A stretch of DNA of 64,000 bases. Origin: Galbula dea (Eukaryota > Chordata > Aves > Piciformes > Galbulidae). This document shows, in pieces, positions 31,801 through 45,057 of this stretch (positions are counted from its first letter, which is position 1; each line of letters opens with the position of its first letter). The notes beneath the pieces were generated by a model that worked only from the letters and a program-made list of their open reading frames with translations, had not been told where the DNA came from and did no database searches. The stretch is taken from NCBI GenBank assembly GCA_013399015.1, contig VWZX01007454.1, forward strand, positions 248,001 through 312,000, read 5' to 3'. The translations under genes were made by a program, and so were the position numbers.

Positions 31801-34800
31801 GTCCAAATCAACAGGGTCCATGCCAGGCATAACTGTGATAGGAGACAGAATGATCAGCACTCCCACAGTATTCCTGGTGTAAGGACTGACAGCATCAGGC
31901 TGAGCTGAAATGGGGTCCTGGGTTGGGAGGGGGCAGCCTCACAGGGTTAGGCAAGGGCAGAAAGGGGTTTTGGTGCTTTCAGAGCCCTGACACTGAGTTT
32001 TGGTTGCTAGTATGTTTTTTACTTCCTATATGATTTCTGTATGATGATTTTCTGCATACAATACAGAAACGATCCCCCACCTCACAAGGATACAAAAGTT
32101 GCACACATACTGATTTTGATTTAAGTGAACAGATATTGTTCACTTCTGTGAACACCTCCTCAGCAGTAGCAAGTAGCTAGCATCCTTTTGACCAGAACAT
32201 TTCATTTTTATCAAGCCAATTTTATCCCTTTTCCCCCTGAAAATAGTAAAGAAAGGCAACATTCCTGATGAATTTTCGATCTAATGATGACAGTTTGGAT
32301 ACAGGGGTCTCCATCTATTGATGGTTTGAACTAGGTTTCAGATTAGACTTTCAAATGCATAGCTCACTCATTTAATCCTAACTCTTACAGTTACAAAATA
32401 AATTTAATAATTTTTTAATTAATCATACTACTTTGCTTTTAACAGATATTTCTGATGACCTTTTGGTTCACTAAAGCTGCATGTAAGTACTGCAAGCTAA
32501 ATCCTTGTTGTTCAAGGCAGTTTAATCCCACCAGATGTTGATCATAAGAGACTCCTAATGAATGAAAACTGGTCAGACCAGATGGATTGTACAGTCAGAT
32601 ATTTTACTAAGATTTCCTCCTGCTGAGATTTATACTGTGCACTTTAAAATGTTGTACTGTAGGAGTTTCAGTACAGAGATATAAATATATGTGTACAAAA
32701 CAAATGCATGAATTATAAGAAAAACATATTTCCTCATTACATGGATAAAATGTAAATTGTGAGTAATTGCAAAGGACAGATTACAGTTTCTGGGATTAGT
32801 AAAGATAGAGAGATCTCACCATATATGATGCACTACAAGCAAACATAATTATCCCTATTTTCATTCCAATGAAACAAACACATTACTCATATTTAGAGGA
32901 TTAGAAGCTCTGTTTGAAACTTAATTTCAAAAAAATACTGTATCTGGGGAAGGGAAATTTTGTAATACTATGTACTGATACTTGTTACTGCCCTCAGATA
33001 TAAAAGGAAACTGAGCTATGCTTTCATTGATACATACATCATTTGGGATGACAAAAATGAAAGAGGAAGTAGAACCTTATGTAGTGCAGAGAGACAACAC
33101 AAACCAAAAAATAGGGTGTAGATGAACCAAAAAGAAACAGCAAAATATTGTTGTAGTTATTAGGAAAGACCCTTTTTTTCCAGAGTGAGAAGAAGGAAAG
33201 AAGAAACCCTGGGATAATAGGTTTTTACTTGGGAAAATTGTCAGTACAAGCTTTCAAGAAAAATATGACTTGTATTATTGAAGTAGGACTCTAGCACGTG
33301 GATCTAACCTGGAAACAAATGAAATCAGTGTAACTCTTGTCTACAAGATGTGCCTGAGCATTTCAGACTGAGTGTTTTGGACTAGAGTAATAATAATACT
33401 AATAATTATAGAACAAAAAGATGATATTCTAGTGTTTTATTTCTTATATCTATAACTACAACTTCCACTTAAAAATTGCTCATTTGCCTCCTGACAACAT
33501 GGTAAATAGAATTTCACAGAAATGCTACATATACATGACTGCCACATAGATCATACCTATTTAAACATAAACATTTATGAAGTCACATACAAAATGCTCT
33601 CATTTTCCCTAAAATTCTCTGAAGTGGAAAAATTTCCTTCTCATGTGATTTGGTCACAGAAGCTGAACATAATCATGAATGCTGATGTTATGGGTAAAAA
33701 GAATTAATAGAAATTAAGTGTTCTTGTTTATCAGGGGTTTTCAAGGTGACTTACAAACAGTTTTGAGTTAGAAAGTGATTCCTCTGCAACAAAGAGATAA
33801 AATCAATCCATCTTCTTATCAAGAGATGGATCACTTACTGTCAGGTATTTGAAGGTGCCAGCATATTACAGTGAAATACAAATTTAGATAGGAAAAAGAA
33901 ACAGGAATCTGAACTATAACAAAGTCTGAAAAGATCAAGTTCCACTTAATCTACAAGCATGTTAAGGTCCTACACTATATGTTCAGCAGGACTTTGAACA
34001 GTCCAAAGAAACAAACTCTCTTTAATAAGTCTGGATGCTAAGACAAGTAAACATACAACTCAATAGTACAGCAGGGAGGGAAAAGGAATGGTATGTTCCT
34101 TATATGAAAACATGCATAAAGAACTGCAAAGTCAGAAAGAATTACAAAAATAGTAGGTTAGGATTCTAAGTTAATGATATAGAAGAAACAAAAGCAGTTC
34201 ACATGAAGAATTCAGGGGCATTGATGAAGAAAACTAAAGAAGAAAATACACACAAAATACACTTTTAGTTCCTTCAGTGTGAGATACCATATACAAAACT
34301 GAAGCCAATGTGGTTCTTATGGCTTGCAGATAAATAGGACAACCACTCTTTATCAGAATTGACTCTTACAAGACAGAAGAACAAACCCAAAAGATTTGGA
34401 GTCATTTTCATGTCAGGTATTATGAAAGTAAAATAGGGGCCAAGTTGAGAATAGATTATTTAATAATTTGTAAACCAATGGCAGAAGCACAAGTAGTTAA
34501 GCAAGAATTTAGAAATGCTTGTTTATCAAAGCAAGTGAATGTCATAAGACTACTGAAAGTTGGTGCATTCATTCAAGTAACTAGGAGTGCTGAAATATTG
34601 AGTTTTATCTTGGAAGGAATGTAGAGGCAGACAAAGGCAGACAATATTATCATGTGTTGAGTGTAATTAGAACAAAGACTGTCAAACAGAATATGTCTGG
34701 ATCTTTTTCTGACAAAATATCAGAAGTTTTAGAATATGTGTTCAGACAAAAAATACTTAAAGAAATAAAAAAATCTTTTTAAAACTACATAGAATATGTA

Positions 34801-37800
34801 GTAAATCTGCTTACATTGGTGAATTTGACCTAGACTAGGAAATAAGAACCTAACAAGCTGGAAGGTCTCATGGTATCACAGAAAAAGTAAATAAATCACA
34901 GCTTAGAGAACCATAATGAATTTCCTTTGAAGCACACACTATTACACTATCCTCAAAACCACTTCTGTAGTGGTTTTCATGTAGTAAATAGACTCTCTGA
35001 TTACTGAGCCAAGAATTAGGGACTTAACATCTGTTTGCATTATTACATGTAGACAGCATGTAGTACTTATTAGTAATTCTGACATATGCACATCAAATAC
35101 ATTTATTACCCAGAAAGAGCCCGTTTACTAAAACAATTCTGAGCAGAATTCATTGCAAGGGATAATTCAAACAAAGTAACATGAACAATAAGCAAATATT
35201 GTTTAAGAAAATGTTATCAGTGTCAAAAGTGGTATGATTTATAGTTACAAAAGGAAGTGTCTTCATGTAAAATCTTCCCCATTTAAGCAGAATGGAAGTA
35301 ACATTAACATTTGCACATTTAGAGTCCCACCATCCATGATGGATGAAATATTCTTTATTCCAACACTAACTAGGAAAGGTGTTACACAGAAATTGCCAAA
35401 GTTAAGATAAATGGGCATTTCTAAGGAATGAGTCATTTCATCCATAAATAGATGTCTAAACAGGTGAGATGAATTGCATCCTGAAACTGCCTCTCTCTTT
35501 TCTCTCTTAACTACAGATGGAGCTTAGATGACTCTCAGATATAGACAGGTACAGACACAGCTGAATCACAGGTCTCAAAATCTTCTCCTGCCCCAGAACA
35601 ATTTTCCAGTACTGGTAGCATCTAATGAAATTCAGAAACCCCAGAGATCCCTTACCACCATAAAATGTCCTCAGGACAAGTTCAGAGGAGTGGGTTACTT
35701 CCCTGCATCCTTTCTCAGTCTGACCACCCAGTCACCAAGGGAGAATACACCAGTTCTCCTCCTACTTCTTGGCTGGTGGAGGAGGTTTGTACAAACCATG
35801 GCATTTGTGAAAAGCTTAGAATTCTTTATCTATCTACAATCTTGTCTTTCAGAAAACCTGGGACAATTTTGAAGTCTCCACATGCACTCAGTTGCTGTAG
35901 CTACAGTTATTTACTAATGGTTTAATTGCACCAGACTCACAGGACTATGTCAATATTTATGAAAAACTCTGTATCCAGGAGTGTATCTTGTTATTAACTC
36001 AAAACTATGAGTACAACTCTCAGTGGGAAACTAAAAAGAAATAAACATTCACCTTATATAAAGATTGGATGACAATTCTGATGCAGGGGAGACTATAGAA
36101 AACATGCCTATGAGAATACAGATATTACTATTTCAATAATCCACTAAAGTAGCAATCCACATTCCTCATACTTCTTAAATGTGGAAAGGTCAGAAATGTC
36201 AAGCTAAGATTTCATTCTGTTCTGTGCCTGTACTATGGTAATAGTTGTGCTTATCCCAGTACAGTAAGGGTATTTGGGCTTTAGGCTTTTTAGGAGTGGA
36301 GGGACAGGTTTGCTTAAAATTTGAGAACAGTTTAATAAAGTGTTTTATTAACTTACTTTCCACTTGGCAATGTGCCTCTCCAAACAGTTTTGTTTTAATC
36401 AACTTTGTAACAAAAAAACCCCAACCTTGTGGTTTAAACTTTGTAAACCTATATTTCTTCTTACAGATGAAAAGGGAGAAACAGACACCAGTTCAGGGAT
36501 ATAAGATAATATTGCACTGAATTATAATGCTAATATCAAAATGCATTAAATAAATAGACTTTTGTAGAATGCACTTGGTCCAGCCTTTAATTTTATGAAA
36601 AATAAGTCCCCTACAAATTATTTTCATCAGTTGCAAAAGAGACAATTTTGAGGCAGAACACTGCTTTAAGAATGATGACTTGACTCTAACAAACAAGCAT
36701 ACACATGATGAAGTATGCTTTCCCACTTGAAAGTACTATAATTTCTTGAAGATGGGTCTTAGATAAAAACATAGACTTGTTAAGAAATTGGAACTGCTTA
36801 ACAGGTCACCTTTAGTAGTCTGACAGTTACCAACAGATTAGATTCTGCTGGCTAAAGATGAAGCTTCTGTTCAGAAGATTTGCCCTAAGCAGACACCAAC
36901 GATGATCCATCTAAAAGAAAAGTAACCAGTATGATCCACATCTCTCCTTTTTCTTTTTTTTTTGGGGGGGGCCATTAGTGTACCCAATGATATTAATTAA
37001 GGATTTAAACAAATTTGGAGTGTACCTTCAACCCAATTTTTCCATCATCTCACCTACGAATTAAAACCAAGAGTTCGTTTACTGTTCAATTGTTAATTGT
37101 TAATCATTTCTTTGAGGAAAAGACATTAACCTTAAGAATACTGAAGCAGTGATTTCTGTGTAAGCCATCTCCATAGAAGGAAGCAGCAGCCATGCAGGAG
37201 CTGTATAGTGGCTATGCTACTATACAGCTGCCACCAGACAAGTTACTGCTGCCACCAGATAAGGACAGCAGTGGCCAAATTCTGCCCTCCTATTAACCCA
37301 CAAACTACAATCACCGTAGGAAACCTCACTTCAGTCTACCTATCAGCAAATGCTTCCTGATGAGATGTCTTGGTTTTCCTGTTCTTTTTCCAAACCAAAA
37401 AAAAGAGGAAGGGTGATTGTAGGAAATGTCAGGAAGGCAGATGAAAAGGAAGTGGATCACATGCAAAATTAATGGTATCTCACATTTACTTAGCATGATA
37501 ATGCCACTCATTGCCTCAGGAAAAAAGATAAAATTAAAAATAAAGCTGGCAAACTCAAGACTCATAAAAGACACCCAGGCATATGATTTCAACTACTTAA
37601 ATGCATTTGGAAAAGGTGCCATGCACTTGATACAAAATCAAATTGTGCTTTTCTGGGAAGCCCATAAAGTTGTTCCCCTCTCCCTTATATGCTGTGGCAA
37701 GTTGAAGTTCAAGACTGCTTAAAGAAATAGAGAGAATGTTGCTGAAGTCTGCAACAGAAAGAGTACTTATTTTAAGCAGCACACTTTGGCATAAGTTGAG

Positions 37801-40640
37801 CTACAGTGGTTGCCATTGCACAGGGAGAAGAGAGTTTTAGGCTAAACTACTATTTTTGCTTCTAATCTCCCTTTCTCTCTCCCCTTTCATCCCCAAAAGA
37901 ACTGATAATGATGCTATCATCTATACATTGCTGATTGTCCCAAATTCATTAATGAGACACATGACTGTCCTCTGATGAAGTCTTCAGAGAGTAACCACTT
38001 CTGTTAAAAATCAAGCAACTTAAAAGTGTAGAATCACATAATTACATTCTTTTTTGAAAGCAGGATTTTAGATAAGCACAAGCTAGTTAATAGCTCAGTT
38101 AACCCATGCAAGTTAAATTAATCCAATTAATGTATAGTATGCTAACTTTAAGTTACAGTCCCTTTTTAACCTAAGTTAAAGTAAGTTAAACCTAGAAAAG
38201 GTAGTGGCTTTATTACAGCTTTTTCATCCTATATTCTAGGACTACTAGATTATTAAATGTTATCTCAGGGTTTGGGGATTATCTGTGGGTCCTCCCAAGT
38301 TCAAAGAAAATACAGGATTGAATTTACATTTTTTGAATATTGAAGAAAACCTTGCAGCAACATTTCCCACAATGGTGTATGACTGTTATTTCACACTTTG
38401 TTTACTTCAGAATCCTCAGAAGAATGCCATATGGTGGTGATAATGTACTGTACTTGAGCGTTTCACTTTGATTCACATACTTCCTCTGCTGAGATTTCAG
38501 TTGTAAGCTGCAGCTGTACTCAAGTTACCTGTGAAAAGTCCTTCTAGAAAAGAAATTTTCCCCTGGCTCTTGTATGTATCTTTTGGAACCCCTTAATGCT
38601 TTTGTTAATTGCCCTTGCTCTTCTCCTTTGGTATACTTCTATGTTCTGAAATTTTTCTTCTACTATCTTTTCCTGAAACTTCTTAAATCACAATATTTCT
38701 TGGTATATCTCATATCAAGTCCTTTATACAGAGATTGTGCACATTATTTTATCTCTTTTCAAGTAGGATTCTGAATAGGCATTACAATGCCTCTTGGCAT
38801 ATTGTATTAAGCAGTCTTACTGTGGTTGCACTCATTCTTACAACGTTTCTTACAATAACATAGTTAAAAATACCTCAGTGGCATCTTTTTGTTTCATTGT
38901 CTTCATGTTTTCTTTTCTTGCAAAGGAATCCTCCAGAGTCACATTAATACCAACTATTTGGTTAAAGAAAGTAAAGTCAATTTTACCCATGGCTGGGAAA
39001 ATGATACAAAAATATAAGCAGTTTATCAGTGCTCTCTGAGATGAAGTCCCTAATTCAGTATGGAAACCAGAAAACAAAATTTTCTAGGTTACCCAAGAAT
39101 TACTTGGAGTTTTTTATGCTACAGATTAAGCAAGTAGTTTCATCCTGTGTCTCTAGGCAACTTGTTGGCAACTTCACATGGTGAAAATCATGTCTGTTTG
39201 TTATGGACTGGCAAGCATCTCCTTGACTCTGTGTGCTAATACTTTTTACTATCACTGCCCTTTTCATTTTAACATTATGGATTATGACTGAAATTCACAG
39301 AACACCTGGAATCAGACATTACCCTTCTGTATCCCCACAAGAACTAACAACAATCTGGCATGAAAAAATGTTCTGTACCTTCATAAGCATATGTAATGCT
39401 TTATTTTAGCTCTCGTAGGGAAGAGAGAATACATGTAGCACCATGAAAGGAGATGCATTTGACTTCAACAGAATTGAACAATCTCCTTAAAAATAACTTC
39501 TATTTCAGAGTTTTAAATAAATTCCATGCCATTTGTTACATTGGTCTGAAGGATAATACCCATTTAGCATTTTTTTTTAAATGGTAAGATTAATATCCTG
39601 TAACATTAATCTCCTTTTAAACAAGAAAGAGACCAGAGACCTAAAGGCACAGGGAATAATCCCAATAGCCCATAGAAGCAACTTCCCTTCTGGCAAGAAA
39701 CTGTACTGTATTGGAAGTGAGGAAAAAGGCATTAATTTTGTTTAGATGCTGGGTTGGTTTTTTTTTTTCCAGAACATTTCTGTTAAAGCTCTGCAGGAAT
39801 ATTTACATTTAGAATTGTTGATTTTGCAAACTGAATAATTCACTTAGTAAAAAGCCCCATTCAGTTCCTCTAGGTTTCATTCACACCAGGACACTGTATG
39901 AAGACATTTGCATGTCACTTCCCCAGGAAGTGAAAACAAAGATATCCAGAAGTAGAACAACTTCTCTCAGGAAGCTATGTGGGATTCAGAGGCTACTTGG
40001 ATCACGTAAAGGATGGAGTCCTTACTGTGAACCTCTGTAAAATTCATGATCCATAAACACAGTTGTCCTGATAGGTCTCTGACAAAAAGGGTTAATGGAT
40101 TTTTTAGACTTATTAATAGTGTAAAGGGTTGGTAATAACCTCATTATACACAACAAACAAAAAGTACTGTGCTGGAGTTTCTGGTTTACTGTGGACATTT
40201 CCAAGGTATTTTCAGACAGGTATGAATGTACTTTGCCTATTCTTTTAAGTAACCAGAAGGAACTTCAAACTATGTAACCACAATGAGATGCAGCAGGGAA
40301 CTAAGCTAATGCACTCTGGCTCTAAGCCATTGGTTTCCAAACTATTTTGATCATGCATCCTAATTAGTAAAAAATTGTTGAGCACGGATCCCCGATGTAT
40401 GTAAATGTATTTATTTATAAACTATATGTATTTTCTTGCTACTGTACTAATACATTATGCATATTATAAAACAAACAAAAATACAAATTAAAAAGTAGGA
40501 GATAAAGGTGAAATAATATTTTTCTAAAATATTTTATTAGAGGTATTAAAAACCCTCCTTGCTCTCTCTAAAGCAAATGGGACTGAATATTCTTCACTGT
40601 TGTTTAAACTCTTGGTTTAACACTTAGTGGTACAGCAATT

Positions 40641-41216
40641 TGTGATGGTTTGGACCTGGCTCCCTGCCAAATGCCCAAACTCACAGTGAAAGCCTTTTCC
40701 CCTCCCTTTCCCTCTCAGAGTTTTAGAAAAAACTACGAGAGAAACTAAAGAGCCTGAAACAACCTGAATTATATCAAAAGTATTTATATTGACATATATA
40801 GCAGTTATATACAATTGAAATACTATGTACACAGTAGAGGGAACCCCCCAAGGGAAAGGGAAAAGGGAAGGCAAAAAAGGGAAAAAGGGGAAAAAGGGAA
40901 AAGGGAAACTAAAACAGGTATGTACACTCGAAACCCAGGATAGAACTAATAAAAACAGAATCTTGCTACTCTCCTTAAGATAGCAGAGTCGCACTGACCG
41001 ACGCCAGCAAGAGCTGCCTCTCAAGGCCTACAAGGCTTGACTCCTCTGCACGGGTGAGACCGATAGAGAACCTGCGTCCTCGGATCCACCGGAAGGGAAA
41101 AGAGAACGAGGGCCTCTCCCCCTCTGTATTTATACCCCCAGTTACATAAAATCGTGTGGAATACTGGGTAAACATGATCACTTCCCTGGTTACAAACTGG
41201 TTACCAGGAAAAGNCA
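40641..41216 (-). mobile_element. Solo LTR of an endogenous retrovirus
   Basis: A 576-bp block that reads on the minus strand from TG to a terminal CCATCACA. Its promoter has a TATA box TATAAATA (plus 41127-41134) after a G run. The flanks CAATT (40636-40640) and GAATT (41217-41221) match at 4 of 5 bases, suggesting a 5-bp target duplication as in ERVL-type elements. No gag, pol or env sequence accompanies it, so it is a solo LTR. It carries a purine-rich GGGAAA tract at 40850-40915. The single N at 41214 sits at its 5' edge. It interrupts the 3' tail of the CR1 at 41217-42170. Confidence 0.8.
41214..41214. other. Ambiguous base (single N)
   Basis: One N at the boundary between the solo LTR and the CR1 tail. 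It blurs the exact LTR start. Confidence 0.95.
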
Positions 41217-42170
41217 GAATTTAGGACTTGGAAGGGACCTCAAAAGATCAGCTAGTCCAACCCCCCCTGCCACAGCAGGATTCCCTAGACCAGGTCAAAC
41301 AGAAGCACATCCAGATGGGTTTTGAATACCTCCAGAGAAGGAGACTCCACAACCTCTCTGGGCAGTCTGTGCCAGTGCTCTGGGACCTGAACTGAGAAAA
41401 ATTTTTTACTTGTATTCACAGGGAATCTCTTATGCTTCAGCTTGCCTTGTCAATGGGCTTCACCAAGAACAGCCTGACCCCATCCTTCTGACACACACCC
41501 TTCACATATTTAAAAGCATAAATGAGGTCACCCCTTAGTCTCCTCTTCTCCAAGCTAAAGAGACTCAGATCCCTCAGCGTTTCCTCATAAGGAAGATGCT
41601 CCACCCTCTTAATCATCTTGGTGGCTCTGTGATGGACTCTTTCAAGCAGTTCCCTATCCTTCTTCAACTGAGGGACCCAGAACTGGACACAAGGTTCCAG
41701 ATGTGGCCTCAACCAGGGTAGAAGAAATTTGGAGAACCACCTCTCCCCACCTACTAACCACACCCCTTCTAATGCATCCCAGAATCCCATTGGCCCTCCT
41801 GGCCACAAGAGCACACTGCTGCCTCATGGTCATCCTTCCATCCACCAGGATCCCCAGATCCCTTTCCCCTTCACTGCTCTCCAACAGCTCAGTCCCCAAC
41901 CTATACTCATACATGGGGTTGGTCTTTCCTGGGTGCAAAACTCAACACTTGGCCTTGTTGAATTTCTTTCAGTTTCTCCCTGCCCAACTCTACAGCCTGT
42001 CTAAGTGTCACTGAATGGTAGCACAACCCTCTAGTGTGTTAGCTGCTCCACCCAGTCTAGTGTCATCAGGAAATCTGCTGAAAGCACACTCTGTTCCCTC
42101 ATCCAGGTTGCTAATGAATATATTGAAAAGTACTGGTCCCAGTACCGACCCCTGAGGGCCTCCTGTTTCC
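41217..42170 (-). mobile_element. CR1 LINE inserted in the hAT relic
   Basis: Minus-orientation CR1 of about 950 bp. The minus frames read GPVLFNIFISNLDEGTECAF and FPDDTRLGGAANTLEG (RT, with FADD changed to FPDD), then [57 protein letters not shown] and the 3' tail. The 5' break falls directly against the hAT sequence at 42171. It is the same subfamily as the copy at 46080. The frame is broken by several stops and shifts. Confidence 0.9.
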
Positions 42171-44990
42171 ATGGTTTTTAATGTACATATATGAATTTTT
42201 ATTAGGTGACTAACTTGCACAACTTTTTGCAATAAAATTGCATTACAATCAAAACTTTTCCAAACATCTATTTCCAAAATGTTCCTCCATAGCACAAGTT
42301 TCCTCTGAAAAGCAGTGATTTTCTCACTCATTGTTAAAGAGTCACCTTCACACTGAAGGGACACATCAAGTGTATTCATGGGGGTTTTTTTTTAAATATC
42401 TGCTATGGACAGCTTCTTGTTATCACAGAAAAAGTCAGCAAGCTTGGAACACTTGTCTTTCTGTAAAAGGAAACTGTGTAACATCTTCAAGTTCAACAAC
42501 TTCTTAAGCACTTCAGCATAAGAAAACCAGATTTGCATGGTCACTCCCCATCTCATTACAGGGTGTTGTAAATATTTTACTATTTAAAGGTCCTTTTTTT
42601 TTTCTTTCTTCTTTTTTTTAATAAAATTAACCACATCAATAGCACCCTACAGCACTTTCAGCTCAATTTTCTTTGCTGCAAGAGCTTGCCTATGTCTGAC
42701 ACAGCAGAGGAATTTCACGTGTGATGCTAGCTCTGTAACCTTACTCTGGACTACACTTTTTATTCCCACTGATCCATTAGTGGTTACACAGTTTTCCCAT
42801 AAAACACTACTCTTATTAAAGAAGTCATTTACTGTCAAGAATGTATCTTCTGCAGTACATTTTTCCTTCAGTCACTCATGAGAAAGTCTATCTGTTTCAT
42901 TTTTGAAGCAGAATCCAGCAAACACCATAAAGTAAGACACTAGAAACATCTATACTTTCACCCAGCTGCATCAAACCTCCTACACTGCATGACTTGTTCT
43001 GATACCTGTTTCTTCAGCTCTTCAGCTACTCTTCCACTTCTGTGCATCTTCCAACAGTATTTGCTGACAAAGGAATGGACTTCAGTCTGTGACTGTATTG
43101 TGTTCCATGCATTATTATCAGCCATTTTTACCACAGCAGGAAGAACAGGTGTTGCCTAAACAGTATGGGGCTTTTTGTCTTTTGCTATTAAGTGAGAAAC
43201 CTCAGAATTTACTTTACAATTATCATTATTTCTACTTGTGTAAAGAACTGAACTGAGTATCACATTACTTTAAAAGATGTCTGAAAAAAATGGTAAAAAT
43301 TTGCCTTCATGTTTGGGTGCTTAACTTTTAGATGTTGTTCTAATTGTAATGGCTCCATATACTATCAATAGCTAGTGCCTCAAGGCACAATATTTACTTA
43401 GGGCAAGGTTCATTATTAGCAACAGTAGGATAAATCTGTATTCCCAATGGTCTTCTTGATAAATTTTTTTCTGACTTCTTGTCAGATCTTGTTAGTTTAT
43501 CATTGTTTTTATCCATATATGGCTCATGAATAGATTGTACTAGCACTAGAAGTGTCAGCTCTGCCATTTTCTTCTTCTTTGCTTATATTGGCATTATCAG
43601 TATTATCTTCAATCTGCAGTTTCTTTGCAGGAATCTTTTAAAGCCACTTGTCCATTTTGTACTTTAATAAAAATTAGCTACTACAATCCATACATCCACC
43701 AAACCAGGCATATGTAAACTGTAATACACTGCAAAACACTAAAAGGGAGCACATGAGTGAGGATGCTACTGTCAACCCCTCCACATTGCAAAATATCCAC
43801 TCTTCCCTCAGGGCACCTCATGAATCTTACATGACCATCAGACATATGGACTGACTAAATGCACCAGTGTCACTCTTGATATTAAATATAGGTAAATCTT
43901 AATTACTTCCCTTTTTTTTAGGAGAAAAATAACTATAAATGGAAGTTGAACTATTTTTTCCTGTACCCCAATGGATCATCTTACACACCATTTAGGGGTG
44001 TCTCTGTTTGGAGACCACTGCCTTTATAAGATCCTTAGCCCTACTCACTTTTATCTGGGCACAGTTCAGAGTTTGGCAGCATCTATCTGGATTGCAGCAT
44101 GGATTGAAAGCAATCTGTGCCTACCTGCAAAAAGACATATACTTCAAGACGTATGCCTATAAAAAAGACATATGTTTAAAGAACCTCAAGTCCCTATACA
44201 CACCTCTCCCAAGACTGAAGATGGCCAATTCTATCCAGTTTTTCCACTAAAAGCAATGCCAAGAAAATACCTCAAAATTTAGAAGAAAGCCATAAGATTG
44301 ATTTGCAATTTTGAAATAGACTGTACAGTAAGAGACTAAATGAGCTCTAAGATAGATTAAGACAGAAGTGAATCATGCTGATACAGTCTGTACATGATAA
44401 ATTACCTACTTAAGAAGATTTTCCAACTACAGTCTCTTTAATCTAGCAGGCAAAAATACATAAAATATAGTGACTGGAAGTTAAAGATTAAATAAAACAT
44501 ATTTTTAATGTGTATTGCTGGCCATTAGGACACTGACAAAGAATATAGTAAATTTCCGTGCTGTCTGGTGCTTTTGAGCATGAACACAGGAGTAACAACA
44601 GGATTATACATATATGGATTAGATTCTGTAGCATTTTCCTTTAGCAAACTAAGAAAGTACCTGGGTTTTGACTATGAAACAATGGTTTCACATTACAGAT
44701 ATAATCAAGCTTTCATATTTTGAACTTTAGTGGCATCCACTCTAACCTCCAGTCCAAAAAGATACCCTTCATTTATTTGAACCTCAGTGTCTATGTTGAC
44801 AAAATGAGGATAAAAGCCCACAGACAATAAAAATACCAAACTATTTAAGATCTACTGATGAAAAACACTGATGACATTCATTTCAGCAGCAACCTAAGCA
44901 CAAAGCAGTAACATGACGTACCGGGTCTGGCTGGAATGAAATTAAAATCAACTTTTTCCACAGCAGCCTATGCAGTGCTGTGCTCTGCAT

Positions 44991-45057
44991 GTGTGGCTAA
45001 AAGCAGCAATGATGACCTGCCAGTGTGGCTAAAAGCAGCAATGATGACCTGCCAGTG
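44991..45057. repeat. Perfect 32-bp tandem duplication
   Basis: Unit GTGTGGCTAAAAGCAGCAAT... of 32 bp occurs at 44991-45022 and again at 45023-45054 without a mismatch, followed by the first bases of a third copy. The identity suggests a recent slippage or replication event. Confidence 0.92.

Larger units (their letters stand above)
40328..44020 (-). mobile_element. hAT (Charlie-like) DNA transposon relic with terminal inverted repeats
   Basis: The left end CATTGGTTTCCAAAC (40328-40342) and the reverse complement of the right end, CAGTGGTCTCCAAAC (44006-44020), match at 13 of 15 bases and fit hAT/Charlie termini. Between them the minus strand carries a broken transposase in family order: a start-like MDKWL, a BED-finger remnant with PCPK and LCLEALA (about 43430-43360), SYL/IAKDKKPHTV (43195-43155), QLGESIDVSS (about 42968-42940), the block FFNKSSVLWENCV to RHRQALAAKK (42820-42660), and KITAFQRKLVLW (about 42330-42295). 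Both recognisable catalytic acidic sites are altered: Asp to Gly in QLGES and TDG to TNG. There are many stops and shifts. No clear 8-bp target duplication was found. A CR1 and an LTR lie inside. Confidence 0.85.

Noticed and set aside
40850..40915. Purine-rich GGGAAA tract as a retroviral polypurine tract
   Set aside because: It lies in the middle of the solo LTR, not next to its start, so it is an internal low-complexity stretch rather than a priming site.
40328..44020. 8-bp target-site duplication expected for hAT
   Set aside because: The flanks CTCTAAGC and CCTTTATA do not match well enough; the duplication is probably decayed or the exact ends are off by a few bases.
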